Of a DNA stretch of 64,000 bases, positions 43,006-54,768 are shown one piece after another (position 1 is the first letter of the stretch; the number at the start of each line of letters is the position of its first letter). Below the pieces are notes generated by a model. It did not search any database, was not told the DNA's origin, and was given only the letters and a program-made list of their open reading frames with translations. Made by a program: the position numbers and the translations under genes. This DNA is from Tricholomella constricta (Eukaryota > Basidiomycota > Agaricomycetes > Agaricales > Lyophyllaceae): contig JAACJP010000031.1 of NCBI GenBank assembly GCA_013368375.1, forward strand, positions 434,001-498,000, given 5' to 3'.

Positions 43006-45897
43006 TTATACAACAGAGGGAGGCAACGTATAGCTGCATAACCTTCTCTTCAGTTCATACGGTATTAGGTCATCGGGAAGCATCGTCGCGACCTAAAATG
43101 ACAGGACGAAACGCGTGAGGTCGATCCAGTAATTGAATAAATCGGAAGCACCGACCGTGCGTGCTATATCCTCTGCTACTTCCCAGCCGCTCTCAGCAAC
43201 ATCGAGAATACAAGTCTCTACGAGCCGTTTCGCAAGGGCACCTATACCGTACCGCTCCCCGGTGTGCTTCCTCCAACGGAGTATATTTTTCAAAAGCTTT
43301 ACGCGCCGGGCGAGGAACCGCCTCCGAGCTGGAAATGCCTCTGGATCAAATGCGGACGGACCCTTTGATGCGACCTTGAATTTGGCCAGCAGCGCCTCGG
43401 TGTTGGAGGCCGCCGTTTGGAACGACGTCACCACGGCCCTCATTAGCGTCTAAAATGAGACGACGCATCGTCGAACGCAAAACAATCAGTTGTGTGAAGT
43501 TGAATACGGAAATAACAGACAGACCTGGAGCTTGGCATTGCCCTGCTCAACACTGGCCTCGAGCTCCTCTGCGAGATCGACCGCGCGCTTGATGTGTCCT
43601 TCTGAGTATGGGTTCAGCGCGCCACCCGCTATGATGGCGGAAAGCCTCGGGATGACAGCAGTCGATATCATCGATGCCACGAGGTCTCCGTCGGGCCCAA
43701 GCTCATTCTCACCAAGCTCTCCCTCACCCGGCCGTGAATACGTGTACAAGCCGTTGTACCACTTGAAACTGTCCAGACTGCGTGGATCCTGAGTGCGAAC
43801 GTGAGTGTTTGTGAGGTGAGCGAGCTTGAACGCAGCGTGGCGCACCTCAATACAATCCCATCCGACAGTCTCCAGCCTCACCCAAAACTCCCACACACTC
43901 ACAACACCGAGCCCACCCCACGCACCGACATAGCTCTCCGCGTACCGCTCCCGCCAGAGGCCCCATCGTCCCTTCCCCGGGTCGATGAACTCTTCTGCGC
44001 GCACGTCCGCCAGCACATCCTTCGTCCGCACCGCCAGCGACTTGAGCGCAGCCGCATATGCGGACTGATCGTGTTGCGGCAGCTCCGAGTCCGTGGAGTA
44101 GCCCTCCTCGGCTTCCGCTACCTTTCGTCGCTGCTGCCGCCGCCGGATGCGCGCGTCGCGTCGTTCGCGTTTCAGGACGGAAGGACTGGGTTTGGGGATT
44201 ACGCGCCCTAGCTCGTCTGTTTCCTCCGCTTCTGGTTCAGTTGGTGGTGGTGCTGGGAGAGGCCCGAGGATTATGGAGAGATCGTCTTCGTCTTCCGAGA
44301 GCCGGCGGGTACTGATCAAATCGAAGCGTTCTTGGAGAAGGGATATGTGCTCCTCTTCGAGTTTTTCGAGCAGCGGGTACTGAGGGCAGTGAGTCTGTCA
44401 GTATAATTATACAAGGGATGGCGAGGGTTTTCAAGACGGACCTTTTCATCCAAGAATCCAGCGACACCTTCCAGCCAGTCTTTGAAGCTCTCGAACCAGG
44501 CTCTCTTGTCCTCTGCGCGGCCTACTATCTCCCGCAATTCAGCTTCTCTCTTGTCCACCTCGGCGCGCTCCCTGTCAAGGGTATCGAGCGCAGCCGTGTT
44601 GTTGGCATGTGAAGTCGTCAGGAGGGTCAGCTGACCTGTGAGCCGAGCCATAGCAGAGCCTAGTGTGGGGATTGGCACTGATTCGGGAACTGTCCTACAT
44701 CATGAGTAATTGTCGGGAAGAAGGAAGGAAATATCGCACTGGGGGTGGGTTTGTATACTTGCTTGATTTTGGATGGCGTAGATGGTCGGGCAGTGTGTCC
44801 ACCACGACGTAGCTGTTCCTGTTCCCATTCTGCAGTTTCCTCGTCCTCTTCCTCCCTAATACGACAAAAGCTAAGTGATGATTTAAGGGAAGTTTATTAA
44901 CAGGTACGCACGCGTCGGCGATCATCTCCTTCATGGCATCGCGTCGATTGCTTGCTTCCAGCTTGCGCGATTTCTTGCCCAAAGCAATCCTTTCTTGAGC
45001 GCTGGTATATTCCGCGAACTCTGCACATCAGATTCTCAATTAAGCGAATGAATATCAAGCTTGAATAAAGGACGCACCGTCATCACCCTCGCCCAGCTCG
45101 TCCTCCTCTCGCACCAGTCGGCTTTCAGGATGAGGGCCCGGTGGCTCATCGCTCCTCCGAACCACCGACAGCGAAACGAAGTCTTCCTCCAAGACAGCGC
45201 CGGATTTCCGTATGCGTTCGCGGCGTTCTTTAGCGACCTTTATGGATGACTCGAGGGGGATAATTGCTTCGTCTGCATATCTCAATTAGACCAAACGAAG
45301 TATGTAGAGAGGACAGCTTACTAAACGAATCAGCGCCGTCAATAGCCAACGTGGATATCTCATCTACATCCATGATCATGTCTGCATCGTTTGGGTCTGA
45401 GATGGGAGGCGGCCGTGAAGTCGGCGTGCTGGCTTTCAACTCTTTAAGATAGGCTTGATCGTAGGTCGGGCCGCGATTGGGCGAGATAGTAGCCTGCTCT
45501 AGATTGAGTGGTACACTCCTGTAAAATCCAATGTATCGTTAGCCTGGTCTAACCGGCACGATGACCGGACTGACGCTGGATGTTTTCCCAATGCGAGTTT
45601 CCGACTCAGATTCGATTTCTTGACCTGAAAAACCTCCCCGCCAGTCTCCTACACCACACTCAACATGAGCACATGATTCTTCAGGACAATAAGCACGCAA
45701 ACCTCATCGTCGCCGCCAAAGCTGAGCTGTGACTTTGGTTTCGCGCGTTTGACCTTGTTCTTCAACTTTGTCGCCAACGTGCTGGGTGAGTCATCGCCCG
45801 CAGCTTTCTCCGCATCGTGCTCTGGGGACGCTTGTCGAGTGCGCTGCCCCGGTTTCGCTTTTGTGCGCTTGAAGATGACGGGCGGTGTCGAGTCCAT
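43006..45897 (-). CDS. PAXBP1/GCFC family (Ntr2-like) spliceosome-associated protein, about 10 exons
   Basis: Proteins of this family (PAXBP1/GCFC in animals, Ntr2 in yeast) work with Ntr1/TFIP11 and the Prp43/DHX15 helicase in spliceosome disassembly. The N-terminus (MDSTPPVIFKRTKAKPG) and exon 1 end at 45703. Later exons carry YDQAYLKELKASTP, the SRLVREEDELGE block, EYTSAQERIALGKKSRK, a coiled-coil segment (LDRERAEVDKREAELREI), and the GCFC-type domain with IDPGKGRWGLWRERYAESYVGAW. The C-terminal exon is best placed after an intron ending TTTTAG, giving VATMLPDDLIPYELKRRL and a TAA stop at 43006-43008. Introns are short. Family assignment is by motif order, not by search. Confidence 0.75.
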
Positions 45898-47188
45898 TGC
45901 AGGACTACTGAAACCACGTGACCTTTAGATTCCAGAAATTCGAACGTTCCCACGCATTTCGTGCTTGGTTTCGCCCATGATACTTAAATAAGATCGTATT
46001 TCGGTGTAGTACACGAACAAACACAAACTCTAACATATTGGTAGGTGAGGATTCCAGAGGCCTTCGGCATGAAAACCGAGGGGGGTCTGACGGGTTGAGA
46101 ACCCGCTGGCCGGTACAATAGAGCAAGTGAATGTAAGGTAACAGAAATAATGTGTATGAGAGGTACATCAGGGAAAAATGACTGTTCTCTGTAGAGGTTT
46201 GTACCCTTGGTACATCGCGGACCTTACCAACCCAAGTCCCCTTTAGGTAGTTGTCCGTAGCCACATGCCTAGTAATGTAGATGTTGGTAGCTCCCGCATA
46301 GCTCTCTGCCAAGCCACGGCACCAAACCCTGTGGTAATCATGCACCATGAACTGTAACAAGCCTTGAATTGTAATGCAATATAGGCTGTAGTAACAGATC
46401 ACCAATAATGCATCACAATGTCATTCAGACCAGCTACCAGTCCCTGCTCCTCCACTGCTTGCAGGTAGCCACAATCATGCATCAGTGCCACTGCTTAGCG
46501 TTGGCTGATCATGCATTGCGCCGCCGTCGAGCCAACATTTTTTCCTCCTGGTGTGGATATACATTGTTGCTGGGGCTTACCGTTGCCTATTAATGCATCA
46601 CAATTTTTTTTTCGAAAAAATATCCCTGTTTATTGACCGCTGAGCGCAAGCTCGTGTTGGTCCTTACAATACTGTGTACATTAGGTGTACGGATTCCAGT
46701 GCCATCGTGCAGTATCGTCTTTTGAGTAGTTCCGCTTGACATTGTGCTTGGCCCCCGAGGGGAACATGCACAGGAAGACGGACCACCAAAACAGTAGCTA
46801 ACAGGAGAGAAGTCAGTAAGTAATTCCCTGGCAGGCCAAATGGCCCCCATTTTGGGACTCCTTCCTCCCCTTATACCTGTCCTTTATGTCCTCCCGTTGG
46901 TTGAGCGAGTTTTTTTGTTGTTGTTATTTATTTATTTTTTCTGTGAAATTTATCCGAATTGGGCATTCTGCACTGCCATTCTCTTCTCATGTCCCCTTTT
47001 TCCCATTGCCCTCCTGCCCCACTAAGACTGATGCTGGTGCACAGCCACCACAGTGCAGTGATCCGCCTGCTTGTCGGTCCGGTACTTGCCACATTCTGGG
47101 TGGGAGGCCTGACCCCTGGCCCCCTGGGAAATGTCTCTATCGTATTTCGAGTGTGGGAGTTGTCGGATGCCACGTGAAGAGGATGTGA
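45898..47188. other. Intergenic region with degraded repeats
   Basis: A 14-base direct repeat TAATGCATCACAAT stands at 46406-46419 and 46591-46604; the second copy is followed by a run of nine T. A T-rich run (46911-46940) lies further right. These are signs of old insertions, but no element was recognised. Around 47189 the sequence becomes homologous to the gypsy family of D and E. Confidence 0.45.
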
Positions 47189-48172
47189 TTCGAAGACATG
47201 GTGTGTGGTGGTACAAAACCACAGTTACCACCATGGCAAGAAGTCAACCACGAGATAACTCTCGTCGATGACGAGAAACAATATCAGTACCATGCGCCGA
47301 GGTGCCCAATGTCACTTCGTGAAGAATTCTACGTGAAGATCAACCGGTATACGGACTCCAAATGGTGGGAGCCTCATTCCGTGAAACAAGCAGCGCTGCT
47401 GTTATGTATCCCAAAAAAGGACAGCTCCCTCAGAACACCCTGGATGCACGGCAACGTAACAACAATACTATAAAGGACGTTACGCCTTTGCCAGACCAGG
47501 AAGTCATCCGTGAGGATGTCGCCAGGGGAAAAATATGTTCGATGATTGACTTAACGGATGCGTACAAACAAGTACGCATCCTTGAAAAAGATGTACATAA
47601 AACCACCTTCGCAACAATAGCAGGGAACACATGTTAGTAACATCATGCAGATCGGGGACTGTAATGCCCCCGCAACTTTTCAACGATTAATGATGTCCAT
47701 CTTTTGGGACATCATTGGGAAGTCTATGCATGTATATCTGGATGATATATTCATATTTTCGAACTCGATCGAAGAACATGAAGACCATTTACGAGTTGTG
47801 TTCGAACAATTACGCAAACAATCACTCTATCTCAAATGGAAGAAACGCGAATTATATTCGGACTGAGTTGACTGCCTTGGTCATATCATTGACGACCAAG
47901 GAATTCACCCCAATGCAGATAAACTGGCACAGATTCATGAATGGAGGACACCACAGAACTACAACGATATCCACCGATTTGTTGGACTTGTTAATTATCT
48001 GGAACAATTCCTCCCAGATATATCAGCATATACTGGACCCTTGATGGCGATGACCGAGAACGGGTTGCCATTCTACTGGAGGCCGATTCACCAACGATGC
48101 TTTGAAATGATCAAGCATATATGTTGTACTACACCGACACGATTATTTGGCCTATTCAACCGAATACAGGTG
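47189..48172 (+). pseudogene. pol: Element D pol, RT part, frameshifted
   Basis: The RT core is recognisable (PDQEVIREDVARGKI, DLTDAYKQVRILEKDV, GDCNAPATFQRLM, HVYLDDIFIFSNS). Compared with the same region of E it has frame changes near 47445 and 47635 and a TGA at 47864-47866 between SD and VDCLGHIIDD. The product cannot be full-length. Confidence 0.85.
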
Positions 48173-48561
48173 TGTTGGAGTTCGACTTACCATGACCCCG
48201 CCGTTTTGATGGTAATGATCGGGACTTCCCAATCCGTCCACCGACCCGTTTTGGACGCGCATATATGTTACGCCACGGCGTCGAGCGCTGTGGCTACGAT
48301 CGTTTTCCTATTTACTAGTCTTTGCAACTAAACCTTATTATTTTCATAGAGTCTTCGATAGACAGATCCGATTTACCCTCAGTCGTCTTTCACATCGTGC
48401 ATAGACTCTGAGGGTGAGTCTGTTATACATATACTCTTCAATTACCTTATACTAACTAGTCCTGTAGAATTAACGTCTACGTATTTCTACAGGTACATTA
48501 ATACAGTCGTCTTTCACATCGTGCATAGACTCTGAGGAATTAACGTCTACGTATTTCTACA
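48173..48561 (+). repeat. 5' LTR of copia element F (389 bp)
   Basis: Starts TGTTGGAGTT, ends TTTCTACA. It contains two internal direct repeats: a segment around CAGTCGTCTTTCACATCGTG (from about 48380 and 48504) and GAATTAACGTCTACG (about 48468 and 48537). Immediately after it GGTTATCGGGCCCC is a candidate primer-binding site of the half-tRNA (initiator-Met-like) copia type; that reading is tentative. Confidence 0.93.
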
Positions 48562-48648
48562 GGTTATCGGGCCCCGATTGCAATTCCCTTGCGCCGCACT
48601 CAGACAGACTCACACATACTTGAACACATTACCCTACACACCTGAAAC

Positions 48649-51600
48649 ATGTCGAATTCACCACAAAACCCCCCCAACTTTCCGGAGGACCAACAATTCG
48701 ACGGCACAAACTACGTTAATTTCAAGTCTCGCGTCCTCATAGCGGCGAGAGGCCGCGGCGCACGCGGATACCTAGACGGTACCATTGCGAAACCACTGTC
48801 CCAAAAGAGCGATCCACCGGAAGGACCCACTGAGTGGGTCTCGACGTCGCCATCCCTTGAAGAGTGGGAAATACGCGACGCATGGGCACTAGGACTAATC
48901 ATATACAACACCAAAAATCCTATTGGATATGGCCTAGACATGGATGGTACTGCAGCCGAAGCATGGGCTGCATTGAACGAAACGTACGGCACAGTTTCCG
49001 ACATAGCAGCCATCGGAGCCGAGACAGCGCTGCGCGCCACAATGTACTCGGATGGGATGGATTTCCTAGCCCACACCGCTGACCTTCGAACCAAATGGAA
49101 GTTGGCCACGGAGAAGGGAGCAAAGGTTGATGATGCGACCTTTAGATCCATCGTTATGGCGTCCATGCCGGAGTCTTGGAACAGCGTGATCGCGGGCCTT
49201 TACGCCACAAAAACGTCTGCAGCAACCATCGCGGGTCTAACAATCCACTGGGACCGCGTGAAGGCGCAGTCAGCCCGTGCCGCCGGACCTGCGACCACAG
49301 CCCTCGTCTCCGCCGCACCCCAGAAGCCCAAGCTCGTATGCACTAATACGGAGCACTGTGGACGCACCGGCCATACCATTGAAAACTGCTACTGGAAAGG
49401 CGGTGGCAAAGAAGGTCAATTCCCGGCAAACTTCAGGAATAGACGGGGACATACCTCAGAACCCCAGAAAAATACACCCGCCGCGAACCTCGCAAACACC
49501 AATAATGTCCCTGCGGCCCACATAAGCTACGCGCTCCTAGCGGACACAAACACCACGCACGCATCCCACATCTCTTACGCCCTACTCGCCCACAATCCCA
49601 ACAACCAGTTCCAACCTGCTGCTCTATACGACCAGAACATGGAGGTGATCGACAACTATCTGACCCCCCAGGCTACCCTCCTCAATGCCGTCGCGCCCAC
49701 CACAGCCACTCCCACCTTTGCTGACTCAGGAGCGAGTGACCACTGCTTCGTCGAACGAAAGGACTTCGAGGAGTATCAGTCACTGACAACACCTCGCCAC
49801 GGGCAGGCAGCAACCCGCGGCGCAACTTTCAGCATTGTGGGGAAGGGAACGGTGAAGAAACACGTCACCTCAAGCGTCGGTACATCCGACCTCGCCTTCC
49901 ATGGCGCCCTGCACACGCCCCAGCTGGCGGCGAACCTGATCTCTGTGGGGAAGTTTGACGCAGCAGGATGGTGCGTAACTTTCCATGGAGGGGAAGTGTC
50001 ATTCAGAGACCCGAACGGACGAGTCGCTATGACGGGAAGACGGGGGGACGACGGAATGTACTTGCTGAACGCGTCCACCCAGAAACCAGAACCTAAAACC
50101 AGGGCAATGGTTGCACGTTCCCAGGACATACCCACTAGCCTAGACGTATGGCATCGTCGGTTCTCACATGCAGGGGTGACAGGGATACGGAACCTGGTGA
50201 AGAAGAAATTAGTGGATGGGCTTAACATAAAAGGAGATGTCGAGATGGCAGGGCTATGTGAGGACTGCATCTATGGGAAACAGACGGCTAGGCCGTACGA
50301 CGGTGAAGTCACACCCGAGAAGGGTCCCAACGTCCGGGTCCACATGGACCTATGGGGACCTGCAACTGTCGCGTCCCTTGGTGGAGCATCATACATGATG
50401 CTAGCGGTCGACGGTGGAACTACTCACATGGCTGGGTTCTACCTCTCACGGAAGGATGCGATAACTACCCTCTCAGCCTTCAAAATCTACCACCGCGAGT
50501 CTGAACGCCTTACCGGCAGAAAACTCATCCACGCACGCATAGACGCTGGCCGGGAATGGCTGAACGAGCACTGGTACGAATACTGCACTGAACACGGGAT
50601 CATTCTCGAAGTCAGCACACCCTATGCGCACGCCCAAAACGGACTTGCCGAGCGTTCGATACGTACCATCATCGAAGGTGTCAGGTGCATGTTGGCTGAC
50701 AGTGGCCTACCAAAAAGCCTATGGGCCGAGGCCGCCGCGACAAACATCACAACAAGGAACCTCATCCCATCGTCGCGCCATCCTGACCTGGTACCGAGAG
50801 AAGGATGGACAGGAAAGCGCCAGGGTGTCGCACACCTGAGACCATTCGGATGTTCGGCCTATGCGAAGGTACCGGAGGAACTTGTGAAGTCCAAATTAGA
50901 CCCCCGATCGATCAAGTACGTCATGATCGGGTATTCGGACAGCGGGTACAAACTGTTTGATCGGGGTTCTCGATCAATCATTACCAGCCGAGACGTCGTG
51001 TTTGAGGAAGGAATCGGTCACCGTACGATTGCTCTACCTGCCGACGACGACCTCCTATCCACCACAGAGCCCATCACCAATGCCAATGCGCCAGCCATCA
51101 TCACCCCAGGGCAACCCGTTGCACCACGGATACGCCCAACAGACGGCCCACTCCATACACCCGCCGCCGCTGAACCAGCGAGAAGCTCCGTGGACACTGC
51201 CTCGGACGACGCGGACATTGATCTGCCCATCGCACAACGCCGCGTCCCACGTACCAAAAAGACAACACCCGCGCTCACTGCCGCGCGGGAGACACTCTCA
51301 GAAGAGAAGGCAGCGCGTGCGGCCAAAGAAGAATGGGCCCTGGGCCAGAAGCCGCCACAGTCACTCATCGCCACTGATGCCCACTCTTACCTCGCACTCC
51401 TTGACGACGCTGCAGACAAACTGTCCGACACCTATGTGCCGAAACACTACGGGGAGGCGATGCGACGCGCAGACCTCTGGGTACCGGCAATGGAGGCGGA
51501 GCTGAAGGCCCTCGAGGACCGAAAAGTCTTCCGACTGGTCCCCGCATCGTCCGTACCTTCTGGGAAGAAGGTCATCGGTTGTATGTGGGTATACGCGAAC

Positions 51601-53061
51601 AAGTACGACAGCGAGGGCAACGTGGTGAGGCGGAAGGCTCGGCTGGTGGCAAAGGGATACTCGCAGGTGGCGGGCGAAGATTTTGATGAGACATATGCGG
51701 CCGTCGTACGACTCGAGTCCCTCCGCATGTCTGCCGCTATCGCAGCGCAACTCGGCCTACATATATGGCAAGTTGACTTCGTCTCTGCATATCTGAACAG
51801 TATACTCGCCCAAACCGTCTACATGCAGCTGCCGCCAGGTTTTGCAGGGGGGGAGGGATTTGTGTGCCTTCTGCTCAAAACCCTTTACGGCATGATGCAG
51901 GGAGGGTTCGACTGGTGGCACACCCTCAACAGGGCATACATCGGACTAGGCTACAAGACATCGCGTGCTGACAGCTGCGTACGCGCGAAAATCGTCGACG
52001 GTGAACACACCATTACAAACACATTCACCGACGACATCTTCGGCCTCTCGTCCACCGCCCAAGGCGCCCTGCGTGCCAAACAAGAACTCGCCGACACGTA
52101 CGAGACAAAAGACTTGGGGGAGCCGGCATTCATCGTCGGAATGGCAGTAAAACGGAACACCACCACCGGTTCCATCTCCCTATCGCAGCGTGCCTACCTC
52201 CAGCGCGTGCTCGAGCGCTTCGGCATGAAGGACTGTAACCCCCACGCTACACCACTTCCCCCAGGTATCCGACTCACAGAATCACTTTCACCCCAAACTG
52301 AAGCAGACCGGAACTTCATGGCGGACAAGCCCTACCGTGAACTGCTCGGATCTCTGATGTGGGCGCAGGTCGCGACACGACCGGATTTGTCTTACGCAGT
52401 CGGTTTCCTTGCTCGCTTTCAGTCGAACCCGGGGCCGGCCCACTGGAACGCCCTCCTATATATCCTAGGCTACGTCAAGGGAACCCTCGACTACTCTATC
52501 ACCTACTCGAGGGATGCCCAGGGATCCATCAAACCAGTCGGTTATGTGGATGCAGACTACGGGGGAGATCTAGACACTCGGCGCTCCACCGCGGGATATA
52601 TCTTCACCATGGCTGGTGGACCTGTATCCTGGAGCTCGAAGCGCCAGCAAACCGTGGCGCTCTCAACCACCGAGGCGGAATATATGGCCATGACGCGCGG
52701 GGCGCAGCAGGGCCTATGGATGCATAATTTCCTTATTGAGATCAACTTACCCCAATTACTCCCGGCTACCTTACTCGTTGACAACAGCTCGTCCATCGCA
52801 CTGTCCGATTCGACTAAAGGCCACGCGCGCGCAAAACATATCGACATCCGTCACCACTATATTCGCGAGCGAGTCCAAGAAGGGGACATCTCAATCACTC
52901 ATATCCCCTCTACCGAAAACGTCGCCGACATCCTCACAAAACCTCTCCCTCGCGTTACGCACGAATATCTCGTTGGTCGGCTCGGGTTAAAAGATGCGAT
53001 GAAGGCCCAGGACGTCGGGGGGAGTGTTGGAGTTCGACTTACCATGACCCCGCCGTTTTGA
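48649..53061 (+). CDS. Copia gag-pol polyprotein of element F, 1470 residues
   Basis: One open frame, ATG 88 bases after the LTR. Order: gag; a CCHC-like knuckle (CGRTGHTIENC); protease with ADSGASDHCFV; pre-integrase HHCC (WHRRFSHAGV ... CEDCIYGK); DDE integrase (HMDLWGPA, IDAGREW, AHAQNGLAERSIRT); RT (VRRKARLVAKGYSQ, WQVDFVSAYLN, and TFTDDIFG at the usual YVDD position); RNase H (VDADYGGDLDTRRSTAG, TTEAEYMAM, HIDIRHHYIRE). Gag before pol with integrase before RT is the defining Ty1/copia order. No stop, frameshift or missing block is seen, so the element may still be mobile. TGA at 53059-53061 is inside the 3' LTR. Confidence 0.96.
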   Translation: MSNSPQNPPNFPEDQQFDGTNYVNFKSRVLIAARGRGARGYLDGTIAKPLSQKSDPPEGPTEWVSTSPSLEEWEIRDAWALGLIIYNTKNPIGYGLDMDGTAAEAWAALNETYGTVSDIAAIGAETALRATMYSDGMDFLAHTADLRTKWKLATEKGAKVDDATFRSIVMASMPESWNSVIAGLYATKTSAATIAGLTIHWDRVKAQSARAAGPATTALVSAAPQKPKLVCTNTEHCGRTGHTIENCYWKGGGKEGQFPANFRNRRGHTSEPQKNTPAANLANTNNVPAAHISYALLADTNTTHASHISYALLAHNPNNQFQPAALYDQNMEVIDNYLTPQATLLNAVAPTTATPTFADSGASDHCFVERKDFEEYQSLTTPRHGQAATRGATFSIVGKGTVKKHVTSSVGTSDLAFHGALHTPQLAANLISVGKFDAAGWCVTFHGGEVSFRDPNGRVAMTGRRGDDGMYLLNASTQKPEPKTRAMVARSQDIPTSLDVWHRRFSHAGVTGIRNLVKKKLVDGLNIKGDVEMAGLCEDCIYGKQTARPYDGEVTPEKGPNVRVHMDLWGPATVASLGGASYMMLAVDGGTTHMAGFYLSRKDAITTLSAFKIYHRESERLTGRKLIHARIDAGREWLNEHWYEYCTEHGIILEVSTPYAHAQNGLAERSIRTIIEGVRCMLADSGLPKSLWAEAAATNITTRNLIPSSRHPDLVPREGWTGKRQGVAHLRPFGCSAYAKVPEELVKSKLDPRSIKYVMIGYSDSGYKLFDRGSRSIITSRDVVFEEGIGHRTIALPADDDLLSTTEPITNANAPAIITPGQPVAPRIRPTDGPLHTPAAAEPARSSVDTASDDADIDLPIAQRRVPRTKKTTPALTAARETLSEEKAARAAKEEWALGQKPPQSLIATDAHSYLALLDDAADKLSDTYVPKHYGEAMRRADLWVPAMEAELKALEDRKVFRLVPASSVPSGKKVIGCMWVYANKYDSEGNVVRRKARLVAKGYSQVAGEDFDETYAAVVRLESLRMSAAIAAQLGLHIWQVDFVSAYLNSILAQTVYMQLPPGFAGGEGFVCLLLKTLYGMMQGGFDWWHTLNRAYIGLGYKTSRADSCVRAKIVDGEHTITNTFTDDIFGLSSTAQGALRAKQELADTYETKDLGEPAFIVGMAVKRNTTTGSISLSQRAYLQRVLERFGMKDCNPHATPLPPGIRLTESLSPQTEADRNFMADKPYRELLGSLMWAQVATRPDLSYAVGFLARFQSNPGPAHWNALLYILGYVKGTLDYSITYSRDAQGSIKPVGYVDADYGGDLDTRRSTAGYIFTMAGGPVSWSSKRQQTVALSTTEAEYMAMTRGAQQGLWMHNFLIEINLPQLLPATLLVDNSSSIALSDSTKGHARAKHIDIRHHYIRERVQEGDISITHIPSTENVADILTKPLPRVTHEYLVGRLGLKDAMKAQDVGGSVGVRLTMTPPF

Positions 53062-53413
53062 TGGTAATGATCGGGACTTCCCAATCCGTCCACCGACCCG
53101 TTTTGGACGCGCATATATGTTACGCCACGGCGTCGAGCGCTGTGGCTACGATCGTTTTCCTATTTACTAGTCTTTGCAACTAAACCTTATTATTTTCATA
53201 GAGTCTTCGATAGACAGATCCGATTTACCCTCAGTCGTCTTTCACATCGTGCATAGACTCTGAGGGTGAGTCTGTTATACATATACTCTTCAATTACCTT
53301 ATACTAACTAGTCCTGTAGAATTAACGTCTACGTATTTCTACAGGTACATTAATACAGTCGTCTTTCACATCGTGCATAGACTCTGAGGAATTAACGTCT
53401 ACGTATTTCTACA
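53025..53413 (+). repeat. 3' LTR of copia element F (389 bp)
   Basis: Same length and sequence as 48173-48561. The gag-pol frame runs 37 bases into it, so the stop codon lies in the LTR. Confidence 0.95.
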
Positions 53414-53418
53414 AGGTG

Positions 53419-54768
53419 AACCAATCTGGATCATCTGCGACACTTTGAAGTCAGGTGCCAGTGCAATGTATGGGCAAGGGCCTACATGGATCCAAGCTCA
53501 ACCGGCTGAATCATGTCCAAGAAGTTTACCAATGCACAGCAGAATTATGCTGTACATAAACTAGAAACACTGGCGATCCTTGAAGCGCTACTTAAATGGG
53601 AGGATAAACTTGTGGGTCATAAAATCCACATAATTACCGACCACAAGGCGTTAGAGTTTTTCAAGACCCAGGTGAATTTATCACCTAGGCGGCGTCGATG
53701 GATAGAATATATGTTGCGATTTAACTTCGACATTACATATGTGAAAGATGAGCTGAATAAGGTCGCCGATTGTCTATCACAATATTTTGAAAGTGATAAT
53801 CATCAAGATCAGTACGATGTGCACGATTTTGTAACTGCCGATGCGAGGATCGACCCCACTGATGAGGAGTTGCCAGTTCCACGATACCATGAGATTGTAG
53901 AAAAAGTGGTCAAAATTCAACCAATGAAAGACATAGAAATACGTCGCAGCAAGCGGCTTCAAGAGCGCCAAGAAGACCGTGATATTGAAGCCCAAATAAT
54001 GGAAGATGCGGCACCAAGTGTCACATCCGAGCAATCATCACAGCATCAGGGAAGCCTGAGTCCAACCAAACATGAACAAATGGTTAGAGATATTGTCTTA
54101 GGGAGGGATACAGCTGTTCCTCCCCCAGATAAGACAGATGAGAAGATACGCCGTGAGGTTATCCTGGGATACCCGAAGGATAAACTATTCTCAGTTATTC
54201 TCAAGAACCCCAAGGAATTTTGTGCATTTACCACGAAAAATAAACTTATTTGGACCACAAACACGATAAATGACAGCATTCTATGCATTCCTAGAGAGCC
54301 AGAGCTCATCACATCAATCCTTGAGCAAGCTCATAAAACTATTGGCCATTTCGGTGCGGAACGAACAACGGAGTATATTTGACAATGGTATTGGTGGCCA
54401 TCATTAGCCATCACTGTTTGCACATTCTGTAAGACATGCGAGTACTGCCAGCAAATCAAGACGTCAAATCAGAAACCGTCAGGGAAACTTCATTCCCTGC
54501 CAGTACCGACGAAGCCTTGGAACTCAATCAGAATGGACTTTATCGGTCCATTCCCAGAATCTAAGGGATATAACTACTTATGGGTCGTGTGACCAGTATG
54601 GTGCATATGATACCCATACATACGACTATGACAGCATCCCAATTACCTTGGGTATATCTACGGGAAATTGTCAGGCTACATGGCCTGCCAAGCTCGATCG
54701 TAAGCGATCGAGATTCTAAGTTTACTTCATGCTGGTGGCACGAACTACATAAGATATTAGGAGCTAAG
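53419..54768 (+). pseudogene. pol: Element D pol, RNase H and integrase part, decayed
   Basis: Open from 53513 to a TGA near 54380: MSKKFTNAQQNYAVH, IITDHKALEFFK (RNase H), a long linker, then AHKTIGHFGAERTTEYI just before the stop. The integrase continues in other frames (CEYCQQIK, MDFIGPFPESKGY, LHGLPSSIVSDRDSKF) with further stops, and ends at the G LTR. RNase H joins the RT half without loss once F is removed. Confidence 0.85.

Larger units (their letters stand above)
48173..53413 (+). mobile_element. Ty1/copia element F, complete and apparently intact
   Basis: 5241 bp with two 389-bp LTRs that I find identical by eye, TG...CA ends, 5-bp target duplication AGGTG (48168-48172 and 53414-53418), one uninterrupted gag-pol frame and a purine-rich tract (GTCGGGGGGAG) before the 3' LTR. 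Element E supplies the uninterrupted version of the target sequence, confirming the insertion point. Confidence 0.96.
47189..54768 (+). mobile_element. Gypsy element D, decayed, truncated on the left and split by copia element F
   Basis: D matches element E (62230-63361) in its RT and extends beyond it through RNase H into integrase. It is present as 47189-48172 and 53419-54768, separated by F plus its duplicated AGGTG. Left of 47189 the homology to E ends abruptly. On the right it stops within integrase where the LTR of G begins (54769). No LTR of D itself is seen. Confidence 0.85.

Noticed and set aside
48562..48575. tRNA 3'-end primer-binding site in copia element F
   Set aside because: The sequence after the LTR does not begin TGG. 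It resembles half-tRNA copia sites only loosely, so the primer was not assigned.
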